From Symsagittifera roscoffensis (lineage: Eukaryota; Xenacoelomorpha; Acoela; Convolutidae), in contig NC_087062.1 in the NCBI RefSeq assembly GCF_963678635.1, positions 13,746,670 through 13,810,669 on the forward strand: 64,000 bases of DNA. Reading direction: 5' to 3'. Positions 44,166 through 55,679 of this stretch are shown in pieces. The notes beneath the pieces were generated by a model that was not told the DNA's origin, did not search any database, and saw only the letters and a list, made by a program, of their open reading frames with translations. Within the stretch, counting starts at the first letter, position 1. Each line of letters begins with the position of its first letter. A program made the position numbers and the translations under genes.

Positions 44166-44980
44166 TGCAGCCACCAAAAAACCTCCAACACAAAACTTTC
44201 GTGCAGTAGCCAGTGAACCACATTTTGATATACAATCATTGGAAAATTACTCAAAAATTGATATACAACATTACAATAAAACACAACAATTTCAAGATCC
44301 TTTCGGTACAATGGATACTAACTAGTGACAAACAATAGCTCAAAACTTTCAAAAGTTGCCAAAACTGAAGGCTTCTCAAATTTCTATACACAAGTTTTGA
44401 GAAGATGTTTTAAGAATATCAATCAATATAGCTATTGAACGGAGAAAAGAACTAATCTCAAGCTACAGCTTTCATCAATATATTCATTTCATATACATTA
44501 AAGACGAAGTCCTGGACTTCCTAGGATGCCCTATTACATTTCTAAAAGTAAATAATTTTATATGCAAGGCCTAGTTTTATGATATTTTTGTTTTCATTTC
44601 CTAAAGGAGTATATAACATATGTGCTATACATACTCAAGTCAACAGACAAGTAAGCGTAGGCCTAAGATTATTCGCATTTTTTTCTAGAATTTCTTCTAC
44701 CTCAATCAAAAAACTTACTTGCCGCACAAATTAAAGCATGCATTAAGCAAACAAAACCGAACACACATTACGAACTGCAAAACAATATACAAATCCCTAA
44801 ACCACCTTTACAATCACACAGTTCACAAAATCAAAATCACTTACGACTGATTCAACGCGCAAAGTACAGTACAAATTTTTCCATAAGACAACACTCAATC
44901 AAAACAAAAAATCACAACTCAGTTCAGTTTCTCACAATACTCATCAACCACGGAATCAAAATGACACATGTGAATAAAAA
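44166..44980 (+). pseudogene. Second, broken copy of the two unrecognised frames
   Basis: The first frame is stopped at codon 15 (TAG) and shifted later; the second survives as about 95 codons ending VNKN*. It is part of the 42885-44980 tandem duplication. Confidence 0.5.
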
Positions 44981-45745
44981 TTAGAACAAACTCATACAAA
45001 TAACTTTCGTTCTCAAAATGATAAAGGTTTTAGTCCACAGTCACATCCATTCCTATGTCACATCCATCAATGACCTCCTCTCCTCTCTTTTATTAGTAAT
45101 ACATTCCAAATTCCGAACAAACTCCTTTTGTTATTTGTAATTTTTTTTAGAAATTACTGCCGTCGACTCTGCTTGCGAGTTTTCAGATTCCGGTTTACAC
45201 CTATTTACCCTTTTTTCCCAAAAAAAACCCGTAATTGCCTTTTCCTTTAACCCCGGTTCTTCCTAGACAAATGCTACCCCCTCTTTCGCCACTTTCTAGC
45301 ACTATAAACGGCACAACTAGGCCAAAAAACGACTTTAAATTTGAACACAATTGCGCTAACTTCATACATAACCAAGAAGTAATACAATAATAACACGCCA
45401 CTCACTATACAACAATTAACACAAACCACTTCACCCTCAGAACCCGCATCCATTTGCATCACTTCAACCCGAGCCTATCACATACTAATGAAACAAAAGT
45501 ATCCAACTAACCTTTCAAGATATTTACTAAACCGCTCCTCCACATCCCGACTCCATCGAAGCCATCATCCATGACACACTAACACACATGAATATCATCC
45601 TTGATCCAACCCGTTTTCCGACAATACTAATTTGATAAACAAGAACATCAAAACCGACAAGATCATTATGTTAATGATTGTACAATAATCCCTAAACTGC
45701 ATCGATTTTGCTTTTACAATTTCACTGATCCATTTAGCATCTAAC
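44981..45745. other. A/C-rich stretch, no gene recognised
   Basis: The plus strand continues A/C-rich. Two minus-strand frames (45201-45401, 45274-45462) are overlapping and low in complexity and are not considered genes. Confidence 0.4.
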
Positions 45746-46096
45746 TTGAAAAAACTTAACGCGATGAAATTTCTATCACAGCGATTCACAGGGTTACTAA
45801 TGCAGTTCGATTATAAGTCTTACTTATATTGGCCTCTCACAGATACTAAGCCGCCACCTTGTACGCAAGTCCAATCAATTCACATTGCATACTACGATCA
45901 CAATGTCCATAGATATATGGTGGAAGATTTGCTAAACTGCACCGACACTCCAGTAAATTCACAACTCACAGAAAAATTCTTTTCACAAACAGATGAAGTT
46001 TTTAATTTACAATGTTCTAACGAAAAACTTGATCAAGTAATCGATCATGCACTTAAGAACCACATGTTTCAGCCGTTTTCATTATTTTCAATTTAG
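45746..46096 (+). CDS. Unrecognised 116-residue frame
   Basis: MKKLNAMKFLSQRFTGLLMQ then YWPLTDTKPPPCTQVQSIHI and QLTEKFFSQTDEVFNLQCS. Composition is protein-like, with two Cys-containing segments and one N-glycosylation sequon (NCTD). It could be part of the same unknown plus-strand element as 43034-44112. No homologue recognised and no second copy in the window. Confidence 0.3.
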   Translation: MKKLNAMKFLSQRFTGLLMQFDYKSYLYWPLTDTKPPPCTQVQSIHIAYYDHNVHRYMVEDLLNCTDTPVNSQLTEKFFSQTDEVFNLQCSNEKLDQVIDHALKNHMFQPFSLFSI

Positions 46097-46422
46097 ATTC
46101 ATTTTCTCCAGTCCTAAAAAGTTTTAATTGCTCAAAAGAAATGATGTTACAGACAAAACTAAGTCCACACCCACACTTACTATCATTTTATCCAAAAGCA
46201 CGTCATACGAAAGTTCACTTTCAATAAACGCACATCGCCGCTATTCGCTACTTGTTTATCAATTTAAAGTATAGATAGCCTTTTTCGAACTTCATTTACT
46301 GCATCAAAAGTACTAACTTGCACGGCACTCTTGGAATCTACGATCCCTTTCGACAATTGTATACATTTTGCCCCCTTACAAATACATTTCCCACGAAAAG
46401 TCCCGCTCCAAAAATATTGCAC
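46097..46422. other. Spacer with minus-strand frame
   Basis: A minus-strand 70-codon frame (46264-46476) includes FRGKCICKGAKCIQL and overlaps the 295-bp direct repeat. The related part at 36858 reads SHQCILRVGFQQPEGVR in the same frame. This hints at old coding sequence but no family is recognised. Confidence 0.3.
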
Positions 46423-46720
46423 ACGAACACTTTCAGGCTGTTGAAATCCCACTCTTAGAATACATTCGTGGCACAAAATTTAATCATACAATTTATGGTT
46501 TGATTTAAAACGCTACCCATGATTTTAACCTCCTCACAGAAGAAATCAAAGTCATCAAGGCCCTTCAGCTTCATTGGATACTAGTACGCAAAAGAAACGT
46601 GATTAGCATGCTATAAAAGCTTCTTATTCAAGCACAAACAACCATTTAAGTTTTTTCCAGTGGATATATGCGTTTAAATATCCACGTTAAAATGCATGTG
46701 TATTTTGAAACTAACTACTT
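46423..46720 (-). repeat. 295-bp direct repeat, right copy (LTR candidate)
   Basis: Partner of 36858-37150. Around 10% of positions differ, so these are not the LTRs of a recent insertion. A minus-strand frame LDDFDFFCEEVKIM is conserved in both copies (LDDFDFFCEEFKIM at the left). Confidence 0.5.
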
Positions 46721-47999
46721 TAGACATTTAATTGCTATTTAGTATTGAGGTATATCACTAATTTTTTAAAGATTTTATCCTTAGCTTCTCAAAATAGGAA
46801 TTTTAATAAATTTATAAACATTGCATAAAAATTGAAAGCAAGCAGTAGGTTATTACAAAAAAGCAGTAAAATTGTCAATGAACCAATAAGTTAAAAAATG
46901 ATTAATGAAATTAAAAGAAAATTAACCTTTGCGCATAATTTTCTAAGTCTGTCCATCTCGCCCCATGAAATCACCCACTTTCTTACTCCTGATGACTTCG
47001 CTGTTTAAAACTCCCGATGACTTCGCATGAAAAACTTAGTGAAAAAATGATATTCAAATTTCACAAACTAAATGATAACAGCTTTAAACAACTTTCACAC
47101 TTTCAAGCATTCCTATGACTGGTTTGGAAAACTGACACTGAAAACCAAACACTGACACTGAAAAAAGATTTGGTTGAAACAACAAAAAGACTCCACTCAA
47201 AAAACAATCACAATTATAACCCAACAGGTCTAACCACCAGTGATGGACGTCATGAGCATGCTTTATAGCCTGTGTCACTATCTGCGCTATATGCTTAGAA
47301 CCAACTTACTGTAGGGTGAGCAACTCTTCAAGAAACCAAATTAACTATGGAGTTTCTTGAAAACAACTAATATTATAAAAAAAATTATAAACTAAAAACT
47401 AAAATGCAGACGGAAGCTTGTAAAAAATTCACCGAGTATAAAAAACAAGCAGTAAAGGGTAAATGAACACTCGAAGACATTTCGATTATCGAATGGCAAA
47501 TCTATTGCTTTTGCTTGCCGCAGTCACAACATTCAGTGGATAGAAAGTTTGGAGCTAACATCACAGCAAAGGTATCTATTGAAACCGAACAATGGCCAAC
47601 TCGTATTCAAAAACTGAAACATACGTATTCATGTCACTTAGCGCTTCACCCTGAGAAGTACATTTTTTATCTCGCTACTCCATCAATTACAAACGAATTA
47701 TGAGATTGCAGGTTGTCTCACTCTGACTTGCAAAATTGAGTCCTCCTTACTGGCACAAATCTGCAACTTCAATACGACGTTTCCGGATTCATAACAATCC
47801 CTTAACATCATCGCAAAACCTTGGTAACAAACTCAACCTACACTCTCTACAAGGAAATTAAAAGTCACTGCATCCACCACCACTCACAAAGAAACTTTGA
47901 ATTAAAAAACTTTGCTAAGCCCCAGATGGGTGAAAACAGTTTAAAGCGAATATTTATCTGTTACATTGTTTTTTTTACTAAAAAATTTTTTAAGTAACC
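46721..47999. other. AT-rich stretch, no gene recognised
   Basis: Two short direct repeats (AACTGACACTGAAAACCAAAC, shortened; AACTCCCGATGACTTCGC near 47000) and one 62-codon plus-strand frame (47515-47703) of no known family. Confidence 0.4.
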
Positions 48000-48110
48000 A
48001 ATCACGATCGATTACTAAAAATATCCGGTCGAAAATTATTAGCGTAACGAACAGACGGTGTACCCCTATTCGAAATTACTATATGAGAAGGCCACTCCGG
48101 ACCTAAAATC
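48000..48110. repeat. LTR-like dispersed repeat, short copy
   Basis: Matches the right part of 33890-34260: GAACAGACGGTGTACCCCTA, TATGAGAAGGCCACTCCGGA, CCTAAA. If both are LTRs of one plus-strand element, it would span 33.9-48.1 kb with the Gypsy element nested inside it in reverse. Confidence 0.45.
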
Positions 48111-49036
48111 ACATTAATTGCTGCAATTTAAAACATACAAATACAGTCCTGCATAAAAATGCACACACTAATTTTTATTACGCGTTTGGATGAAAAGCAT
48201 TTTTTTCTACATAAATTGTTTTCAGAATTGTTACATACTTGGGGAAGGTTTTCTACTGTAGGTCACTTAGGGGGGGTTGGTGGTTAGATTCTACGGTTGG
48301 GTTGATCCAAGGGGGGTTTGGGTAACTGCTAAGTAGATCCGGGTTATTGTTAACTTGATTCAAAACGTATAATCAAATCCAAACAAAACAATCATAATAA
48401 CCATAGTAGTTAAAAATCGAATACTCAGTTTTAAAACTGTTGTAAGACTGAAACGCCATCTAACGGCCTAAAAATTTGCTTACTATAGAATACAAACCTG
48501 TGAACAGTGGTATTATAAATAAACCATTTGAAGTCAAACTGAATTGTATATCAGATTTACAAGAAAATAGCCAGAAAACGAAAAAAATAAAAGTATTGAT
48601 TCTATTGGCAGTATTGTTATCAGCTGAGCCACTATTAAAAACATCTTTACATATTATTTGCCCTTAAGTTTACTTTCGCCTATTTTAAACTAGATTGCGT
48701 TACGCATCGGTAAATTTCAGACCAAAGAGTCCCGCTAGGATGTACTGATACTGTTTTACTGGATTGGCCAGTTGAATTCGAACCAGGCTAAAACTTTATC
48801 AGGAAACCTATGCTTCCCAATTAAACGAACAATTAAGACGCTCACGCTCTTTTGTGGAAGGAGAAACTACTTAGATGCGCAAATAACGAATAGTTTTCGT
48901 CGCTCTTTTGTTTCTGTTGAAAAAATGCTAATCAGGTAGCATGACAAAAATGTGTCTTTCTATTATACGACCCAAAATTTATCTTTAGGCTTTTTCGAAA
49001 ATATGATCTTGTGACCCGGGTTGACCTCCATACACC
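48111..49036. other. AT-rich stretch, no gene recognised
   Basis: Contains a G-rich patch with GGTCACTTAGGGGGGGTTGG and TACGGTTGGGTTGATCC (48260-48310), related to 33215-33260. A 63-codon plus-strand frame (48476-48667) is not recognised. Confidence 0.4.
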
Positions 49037-49925
49037 GAAAATGCTTATCATACAATTCCATACATCAAGTGTGTGGGAAAAGGCTTGTCATATAATTTTC
49101 GAAAAATGGGTGAAAAAGATACAAACTAATTTCTGCGGCTGTTTATTTCTAATAAAACAATCTGAAGATAAAGTCAAAGGTTTTCGTTTTTTGAAAAAAA
49201 TTCTTATCATACAATTCCTATATATGGAAATTGTATGACTAGCATTTTTTTGATGGCGACACAAAAAATTTGAGTTTGCCTCAAAATGTTTTTGTTTTTT
49301 TTTCAACCGGAAATCGATTTTTGTACGCAAGCAAACAATTACAAATCTTTTTTGCATGCAAAATTTAATTTCTTGTGTGTATAACGTAGTCCTGGATACA
49401 CTAATGATGGGATTCTTTCCTTTTCGCTTTATAACTTTTTTCAAAACGCTGAAAATTCCTATCTATTTTGTATTGCATGTTTATGTATGCCTTGATCAAT
49501 GTCTGACAATTTAAAAATTCAAATTTTTAAAATAATCGTTGTTGATAAACTTCGCCAAGTTTGAAAAGTATGTTATTTTTTTTATATCATTTGTGAAAGA
49601 CAGCTCGTAGACAATTCAGGTTGTTTTCTGTGTTTCTAAGCATTGTGAATACACGACCGTCCAAACTTTGGTGCTCTAAGTCAACCAAGGTCTTTGTCAC
49701 TATTGTTTGGTCACAAACACAACCAAAATTTTTCAAAACTTCATGTAGAAACAAGAAAACAACGTTTTGGTTAATGGAAAAACACCTATCATACAATTTT
49801 CATGTATGGAAAAATGCTTATCATAGAGTTTTCATACATTTTTCTGTACAAATGGAATTGTATGAAATTTTATGACAAGAAGTTTCTCATACAGAAATTA
49901 TATGATAAGAAGTTTTCCCCGGGTA
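49037..49925. repeat. Cluster of TATCATACAATT direct and inverted motifs
   Basis: AAAATGCTTATCATACAATT (49040), GGCTTGTCATATAATTTTC (49084), TTCTTATCATACAATTCC (49200) with its inverse GGAAATTGTATGACTAGC (49225), CCTATCATACAATTTTCATG (49787), ATGCTTATCATAGAGTTTTC (49812), then inverse forms GGAATTGTATGAAATTTTATG (shortened) and ATTATATGATAAGAAG (49900). Between the outer clusters lies about 500 bp. It may be the ends of a small transposon family or nested copies; no transposase seen. Confidence 0.5.
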
Positions 49926-49960
49926 ACTATTTCCCCCCTATGGTACCTTGTAACGAATCT

Positions 49961-49979
49961 CCCCCCCCCCCCCCCCCCC
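49961..49979. repeat. C homopolymer (19 C)
   Basis: Uninterrupted run of 19 C followed by AAAAAAAG. Length is unlikely to be reliable in the assembly. Confidence 0.95.
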
Positions 49980-50164
49980 AAAAAAAGAAAGAATTAAACA
50001 GTTAAGCGTATAAGAATTTTGTACCTTGTTAACTATTTCCCCCCTATTGCAATAAGGGGGGTGGGTAGTTAACAAGATCCTATGGTCGGATCAACCGAAC
50101 AGTCTCCCTCCCTAAGTGGCATACCACAGAATTCCCTCGCCAAACATGTTGGAACCAGTTCTAA

Positions 50165-50499
50165 ACTAGTATTTATGAACCAATTATATTATTGATAGGT
50201 TGTCACTATAAAATGTTTATAACTAACCAATCAATTTCCATCTCTAACATTGACACTTATTTGTAAGTGCTGAAACTACTTGCAGTTTCAGCACCAGAAC
50301 AATTTAAATAACACTTTGAATACAGTTGTTCTCCTCCTGGATAAACTCCAAGAACTAACTCGCATAAACCAGTACACACTAGATCTATTGAGACTAGGAG
50401 ATATAAGAGTAAGATTAAGATCGGTATTAGACTGAGAAGTTGCACGAATCTATCTAGCCGAAAATAAGATAGCGTGAAGAGCAGACGGTGTACCTGATC
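50165..50499. repeat. LTR-like dispersed repeat, right copy, cut by gap
   Basis: Shares AGATCTATTGAGACTAGGAG and TATAAGAGTAAGATTA with 33890-34260 and stops at GCAGACGGTGTACCTGATC, where the N gap begins. Compared with the left copy, the part beyond the gap (CCACCCTGGACCTAAA) is not found on the other side. Confidence 0.45.
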
Positions 50500-50522
50500 N
50501 NNNNNNNNNNNNNNNNNNNNNN
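50500..50522. other. Assembly gap (23 N)
   Basis: Run of N. The sequence on its two sides belongs to different repeats, so order and spacing here are not established. Confidence 1.
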
Positions 50523-51114
50523 GCCGAATACGTTATATTGATGTTTTTCCCTTAGATCATTTTTAATTAATCTTTCACGGAAGAAACAACAATTTTGAGA
50601 GGCGAAGCAGAGCTTCCCACCACTTGCAATACACTTGTATGACAAATCGAATTGTTTTGTGGTAAATCAAAATGTTCGTATGTCTCGATAAAAGAGCAGG
50701 CCCCTGTCTGCTTTTTATGGAATTTGTTATACTGATTAGGGATGAAATTGGTAATTATACCATACGATTTTTGATAATCAACTTATTCAGTGAAAACTTT
50801 GAACTTTATTAAGCTACTTGATAAATATATATTGATCGATGATTTTAAGCAAAGTTTATCGAGTTGATTATACTCTTTTTTTTTTATTTTTGAAGGTAAT
50901 CAGACGGTCAAAAGTATCATAGTAACCGAGGTTACAGTCAGGAGTCCCTTCATCACGTATTCCAGTCAAAATCCTTGGAATTTTCTAGATATGGAAGTGA
51001 TAATTATAAAAGAAGATGACAAGTGTTGCTGTCCTTTTCAGTTGAAATCGATACGGGTTACGTTTCTTCAATAAAAACACGCAACTCGACACAAGAAAAT
51101 ATATTATACAAGTG
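50523..51114. other. Left flank of the non-LTR segment
   Basis: No gene. GGAATTTGTTATACTGATTAGG (shortened: ATTTGTTATACTGAT, about 50720) resembles ATTTGCTATACTGATG at 55580 and 62463, next to the other retroelement tails, so it is probably old 3' flank of the same family. Confidence 0.4.
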
Positions 51115-53990
51115 TTACAAATAAAAAATTTCGTCGAAAGTTATTTTGTCATTTATTGTTCCGAGTACGCAATCGGCGTTCGCAATCTGTTTTGCCAGGG
51201 AGATTCTCTGTTTTAGAAAGCTGCCTGCTCTGGGTTCCTCGGTGCATATGCTTAGGTTCTTACAAAGCTTGCTCAAAAAAAATTCTGTGCTGGGGCCGGC
51301 TGCGCCCTGAATCTTCAAAACTAGCGGTTGAAAAAGATATCCATCATCTACAAGATCTTTATACTTGTCAGTTTTTTGCTCTTCCACTTCAGCGGCAGCC
51401 AAACCAGGGTTACAAACAGACCCGGCATTAATCCTACAAGGAGCTAAGGAGTCTACTACCGTTACATCCCACAAGAGCTGCTTACCAACAGCCCATCGAA
51501 AGAGCGTCAAACCGTCTGCTCGCTCGCTTCTGATTGGTCCTGTAGAGGTGTCGTGGTTCTAAAATAGACGGAATGCGGGTAGAAGATAAACTCTGCTTTA
51601 TAAGGAAAATCAAGTTTGAATGCCTAGAGAATCTCACTGCACTTTTGAGGCAAGAAAAACCATGCCAACCATCGTCGGGAACGTCTTTGCCGCACACGCA
51701 TTTATGCCGTTCGCATCTTTTTGAGCCTAATCGAAGTCCTATCGCAATTGTGAGTTGTTGGTTCGACAGTTTCAAAAATAAATTTTTGCACGGGAGGAAG
51801 TTCAACAGTTGGGAGCCAAATCTATCTTGGAACGCGTTGAATCTTTTTACGTCCATTGGTTTGAGTCGTAAAGTCAAGTCTGCAATTTTGCTGTCAAAAA
51901 TTGGCTCTGCCCAATTTTTTTGGATTTCTTTTTCCGGAGCCATTTCAATTTTTCCAATTTCAAACCACCGTTTAAGCGCATCATCATAGGTTCCATCCAC
52001 ATTTCAAAGATTTCGCTTGAGGCATTTTTTGCTCCTACTGCTGAGGCCAAGAAAACGGGTAAAGCGAGTAGTCGAGCGGAAGAAACGCCCAAGCCACCCT
52101 TGGCTGCCGGGAGAACTGCTTGTAAAAACTGGTTATCATCCATTTTCACATTAGTGACCTTGCATATAAAATTTCTTAGTAATTTGTCGTAGCGTTCCAA
52201 AAAATCATTTTGCAAAAAACAAGGGCTCGTACGCAAAAAATATAAGAGTTTTGGTATGCTAAAGCAGTTTTTCAGGAGGTAAAAACCATAATGGGCGTGT
52301 AGTTTGTCAATGACATCCGAGATTTTTCAAGCTCCTTAAATATTTCATCGAGCAATTCTTTACGGCAAAGTTCGCCGATTAGAGATCCTAAAATGAGGAA
52401 ATCTTCTTTTGTTTTTATTTTTTTTTTGGGCATATTCTTCGAAATTGTATTAAAATTGATCTATACTCAGTTCTCGTAGTCGATCCCAAAAAACACAGTT
52501 CGCGCTTCTCAGTATTCAAGCTCAGGCCGTAAATTTGTTCCAATTGTAGAATGTTTTTAAGGTCCCAGAGTACTACCTTATAGTCGGCTAAATTTCCATC
52601 ATCTAATTACAAGATGTTAATTTTTGACTCCAATTTTTTGACTAGTGTGTCAATTGTTTCCGCAAAAGGGGTGGGGCTTCAGGATCACATTGCTGAGTTC
52701 CGTCTTCTGTTATTATGACAATGCTTCCGTAAAAAAGTAATTAGGTTTTCTATACACTCAATGGGTGTAATTATACAATTCGGGGCGATTTGAATAAACA
52801 GGATTCAGCATAGAGAGTTAAAGGCGTTCTTAAAATCTAATTTTAAAGAACAGTGGATTTTGGATTGTTGTCGCGTTCAATTAGGTTTCGAAATGAGTGT
52901 GCAGCTATTTCTGCTCCTCGTTTGGTACCGTGTCCTACCTGTATGTTTCCGAAAAATTTTGTCGCTCGGAGAGGGCCTTGCTTCCAGCGCATTTAGACGC
53001 GATACGTCTCAGCGTGTTGCCTATGGCATTCGGTCTCAACCCTCCGTCTATCTTTATGAGGGCGATAAAATTTGCGCCAAAAAAGAAAGGGGATCGGGTA
53101 TTTTGCCATCTCCAATGAGGTTCATCAGCTTAGTAAGCGATTCCAGAAACTTAAGTCCTGCACTGCCATTCGACTTACTAAGATCTTTAAAAATTTGAGA
53201 ATTTATTTTATCAGGACCTGCTGCTGATCCGTTCGGAAAGGACAATATCGCTTTGTATAGGTCGAAATTGGTTATGAAAAAACTATCTAAATTTTCTGGA
53301 TTTGGAGCTGCAAATTTGGCTCGCTGAGGGTGCTTAGACAACAATTTTTGATAGTTATCAGTTGAAAAAGGAGCAATTTTGTCATACGAAGCAGCAAGCC
53401 TTATTCCTCCCTTTACATTTCCTTCATCGAGCTTACTACTTATTAGCTTTATTCTCTGCTCGAGGTCACTCAGAGGCGGGCTTGAAACTTGGGGATGGGG
53501 TTTTGGAAGTGATACGACATTTGCTCGAATTTTTTTATTTATCAAAGTGCTCATGCTTATCGTCTGTTTGCGTCCATTTCTTTTCGGTTCCTCCAAAAAA
53601 ACAAGAACGACGTTAAAAAGTTTAGCCATTTTGTAACATCTTCTACATTGTAGACGATGTCTTTTATTTTGTCCGACAGACTTTCCGCCAAGGGAACACG
53701 CGAGTCATTTGGTACTCTCTTGAGTACTCGGACATTTGAGATGGCTGTCTTAACATAATTTTCTAGAACTAAATCATTACCTATTGTTGCCTTATTAACA
53801 GATTTTACATCAACGCATAAAGGACTCTGAAACCATTGGGTTTTCTTAGAGTCGCTAAAAGAAATAATTACACAACTGATATGATACCAACTAGAACAAG
53901 AATCACATCCAATCCAATTTATCAGTCCTGAAGGTTTTAAGCAATCTTTGCTTTACACTCTTTGTTGTTTTTCCTCATCCTGACGCAGCA
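51115..53990 (-). pseudogene. Non-LTR retrotransposon with PHD finger and C-terminal nuclease, copy 1
   Basis: Minus-strand pieces in order. A PHD-like region (about 53640-53990, frame broken). 53054-53629: linker and RT fingers with SFPNGSAAGPDKINSQIFKD, then in another frame FGANFIALIKIDGGLRPNAI. Palm region with LDDGNLAD after a TAT to TAA stop at the active-site Tyr (about 52600). 51874-52236: thumb-like, LPAAKGGLGVSSARLLALPV. 51482-52000: CVCGKDVPDDGWHGFSC, a CCHC-type finger. 51115-51510: WDVTVVDSLA, the second half of a restriction-like nuclease whose usual PD is FD here (RRFDALSMGC). This layout is typical of early-branching R2/CRE-like elements that nick DNA with a C-terminal nuclease. 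Many frameshifts; inactive. Confidence 0.8.
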
Positions 53991-55679
53991 TATAGGTAAT
54001 AAAAGGATTTTGACTGGACTTTATGGGACTGAATTAACCCATGATAAGCGGTTAGTGGGAATTTCATATATCAGCTAATAAAAAAAACAAAAGACAGTTA
54101 AACTAATTTAAATTTTAAAATCGAATTATAAAAAGCAAAAACAAGGAACAATCTCACCCGAGCTCAGTAGGTACAGAGGTGCACCACCAGACTCTTCAAG
54201 CCAATTCCAGTTTCCCACCTCCCCAGAGAAAGCCAATTGACAGACCGTTCTCTAAAATCTCTCAGAGGGCGCCCCACAAACAAGCACAAACATCAAACAT
54301 AACAAATCTATTTAATAAGTTTATGACAATAATTAGGCTAAAATTTGATTATACTTTAGCTAGAAATATTCACTTAGCTGAATTCTACTATTGACACCAA
54401 GTGGATTTGTTTTTGAATAAAACAATTAGCAAACCCCGTTTCAAGATTATCCTAGGATGTCGGACGAACTAACAACACGCATTGGAAAATTATATTAAAT
54501 TAAGCTCAAACTCGGTGCAAAGTTTTTGAAATTCGAGAGTGATTTCAAAAACTGGATTTTGTCCAAAACACTAAAGTAAAACTGAAGAGTGACGAAATTT
54601 TTCAAATAAAGAAAATTACTGGCCCAAAAAATCGGGAGGTAACAAGGGTGACATTCGACCAGAATGATCGAAAATGCACATCATCCACGAATTTTTATTT
54701 GGAACCGTTCAGTCGGAACGTTGGCTGTTTTGACAATTATTAGCTTTAATTGATCAATTGAACGTATTCGGTGGGGTCAATTTGGATTGACGAAATAAAT
54801 TTGTATTTTCAATTTGGACGTGCACGACACGTAGTAATTTTAATTTTCGCGACAACTAAGAGGGGGAAAGTCAGAACGACGAGTTTGGCTGAAAAAAGCA
54901 AGACGTATAACAGATATAGCGAACTACAGAAATATAGGCAACGATATTTAAGGAAAAACACTCCGAGTTGTAACGAATGTACAGCTACAATCCTTACGGA
55001 CCGATTCCTGGGAATCAGGAGGTCTATTGGGAGTATTTTGCTACCATTTCTGGTCGACAAAAAGACAGCTGTTCGTACGGATTCAAGGATCCGGAAGGGT
55101 CTCGGGCAAAGATTGTATAATGCATTAACAACTTTCAGCTTCCCGGAATGGCCTCAATTGAATTTAAATTAACATCGGATTGATTTTCAGATATTGAGAA
55201 GCTAGGAGTTGAGGGAAAGGCTTGATCCATCTCTGATGGATCTTATGATTTTTATCTACTGAACAAAAGCAATAGTAAAGAAAAATTAAGTAGTAGCCCA
55301 GTTTTTAAGAGTGCACTCGTGGTCTAGGGATACTGAGATGCAGCCATGAGCTCACTATTTTTGCATGATACCATGTTAATTTGCGCGGTTTGGCCGATAG
55401 CCTTCAAGTTGTAACGACTTTGTCGACCCGATTTTATTGAACCACACATTGAACTGGCTTTAGTAGAGACGGTTGAAAGCATGTGAAGCTGTGTTTAGAC
55501 TCTAACCAGTCATTTTAGAACCTAGCCTGGTTTTCCGTCGGTATGTACTTCCGGGTGAAAGTTACAAAGCTGATATTTTTGGAATTTGCTATACTGATGT
55601 AGGACGAAATGGATAAGTCCAAAAACTTCCAAAATCAAAAACGATTTCTGCAAAAAGAAGGTTTTGGTCACTTAAGCAG
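53991..55679. other. Gene-poor segment between retroelement pieces, copy 1
   Basis: Duplicated at 60864-62554. Short plus-strand frames (54179-54394, Pro/Gln-rich; 54771-55172, 133 codons, basic) persist in both copies, but the antisense frame of the latter persists equally, so conservation of reading frame proves nothing. It may be the 5' UTR plus old flanks of the element. Confidence 0.45.

Larger units (their letters stand above)
42885..44980 (+). repeat. Diverged tandem duplication of about 1.0-1.1 kb
   Basis: 42885-43845 and 43879-44980 are colinear (CTTATCCAGGATAAAT, TTTTGGTACTA, AGGTATCACCG, CAACAGACAAGTAAGCGTA, CTTACTTGCCGCACAAATTA, ACACATGTGAATAAA). The second copy has about 140 bp more near 43960-44100. 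Divergence is clearly higher than in the 1,043-bp or 7.5-kb repeats, so this is old. Confidence 0.8.

Noticed and set aside
51156-52192. Plus-strand frames across the nuclease and thumb region (51156-51431, 51573-51989, 51920-52192)
   Set aside because: Antisense shadows of recognisable minus-strand retroelement domains.
54771-55172. 133-codon frame kept open in both large duplication copies
   Set aside because: An antisense 83-codon frame is kept equally well and the two copies are close in age, so open-frame retention is not evidence of function.
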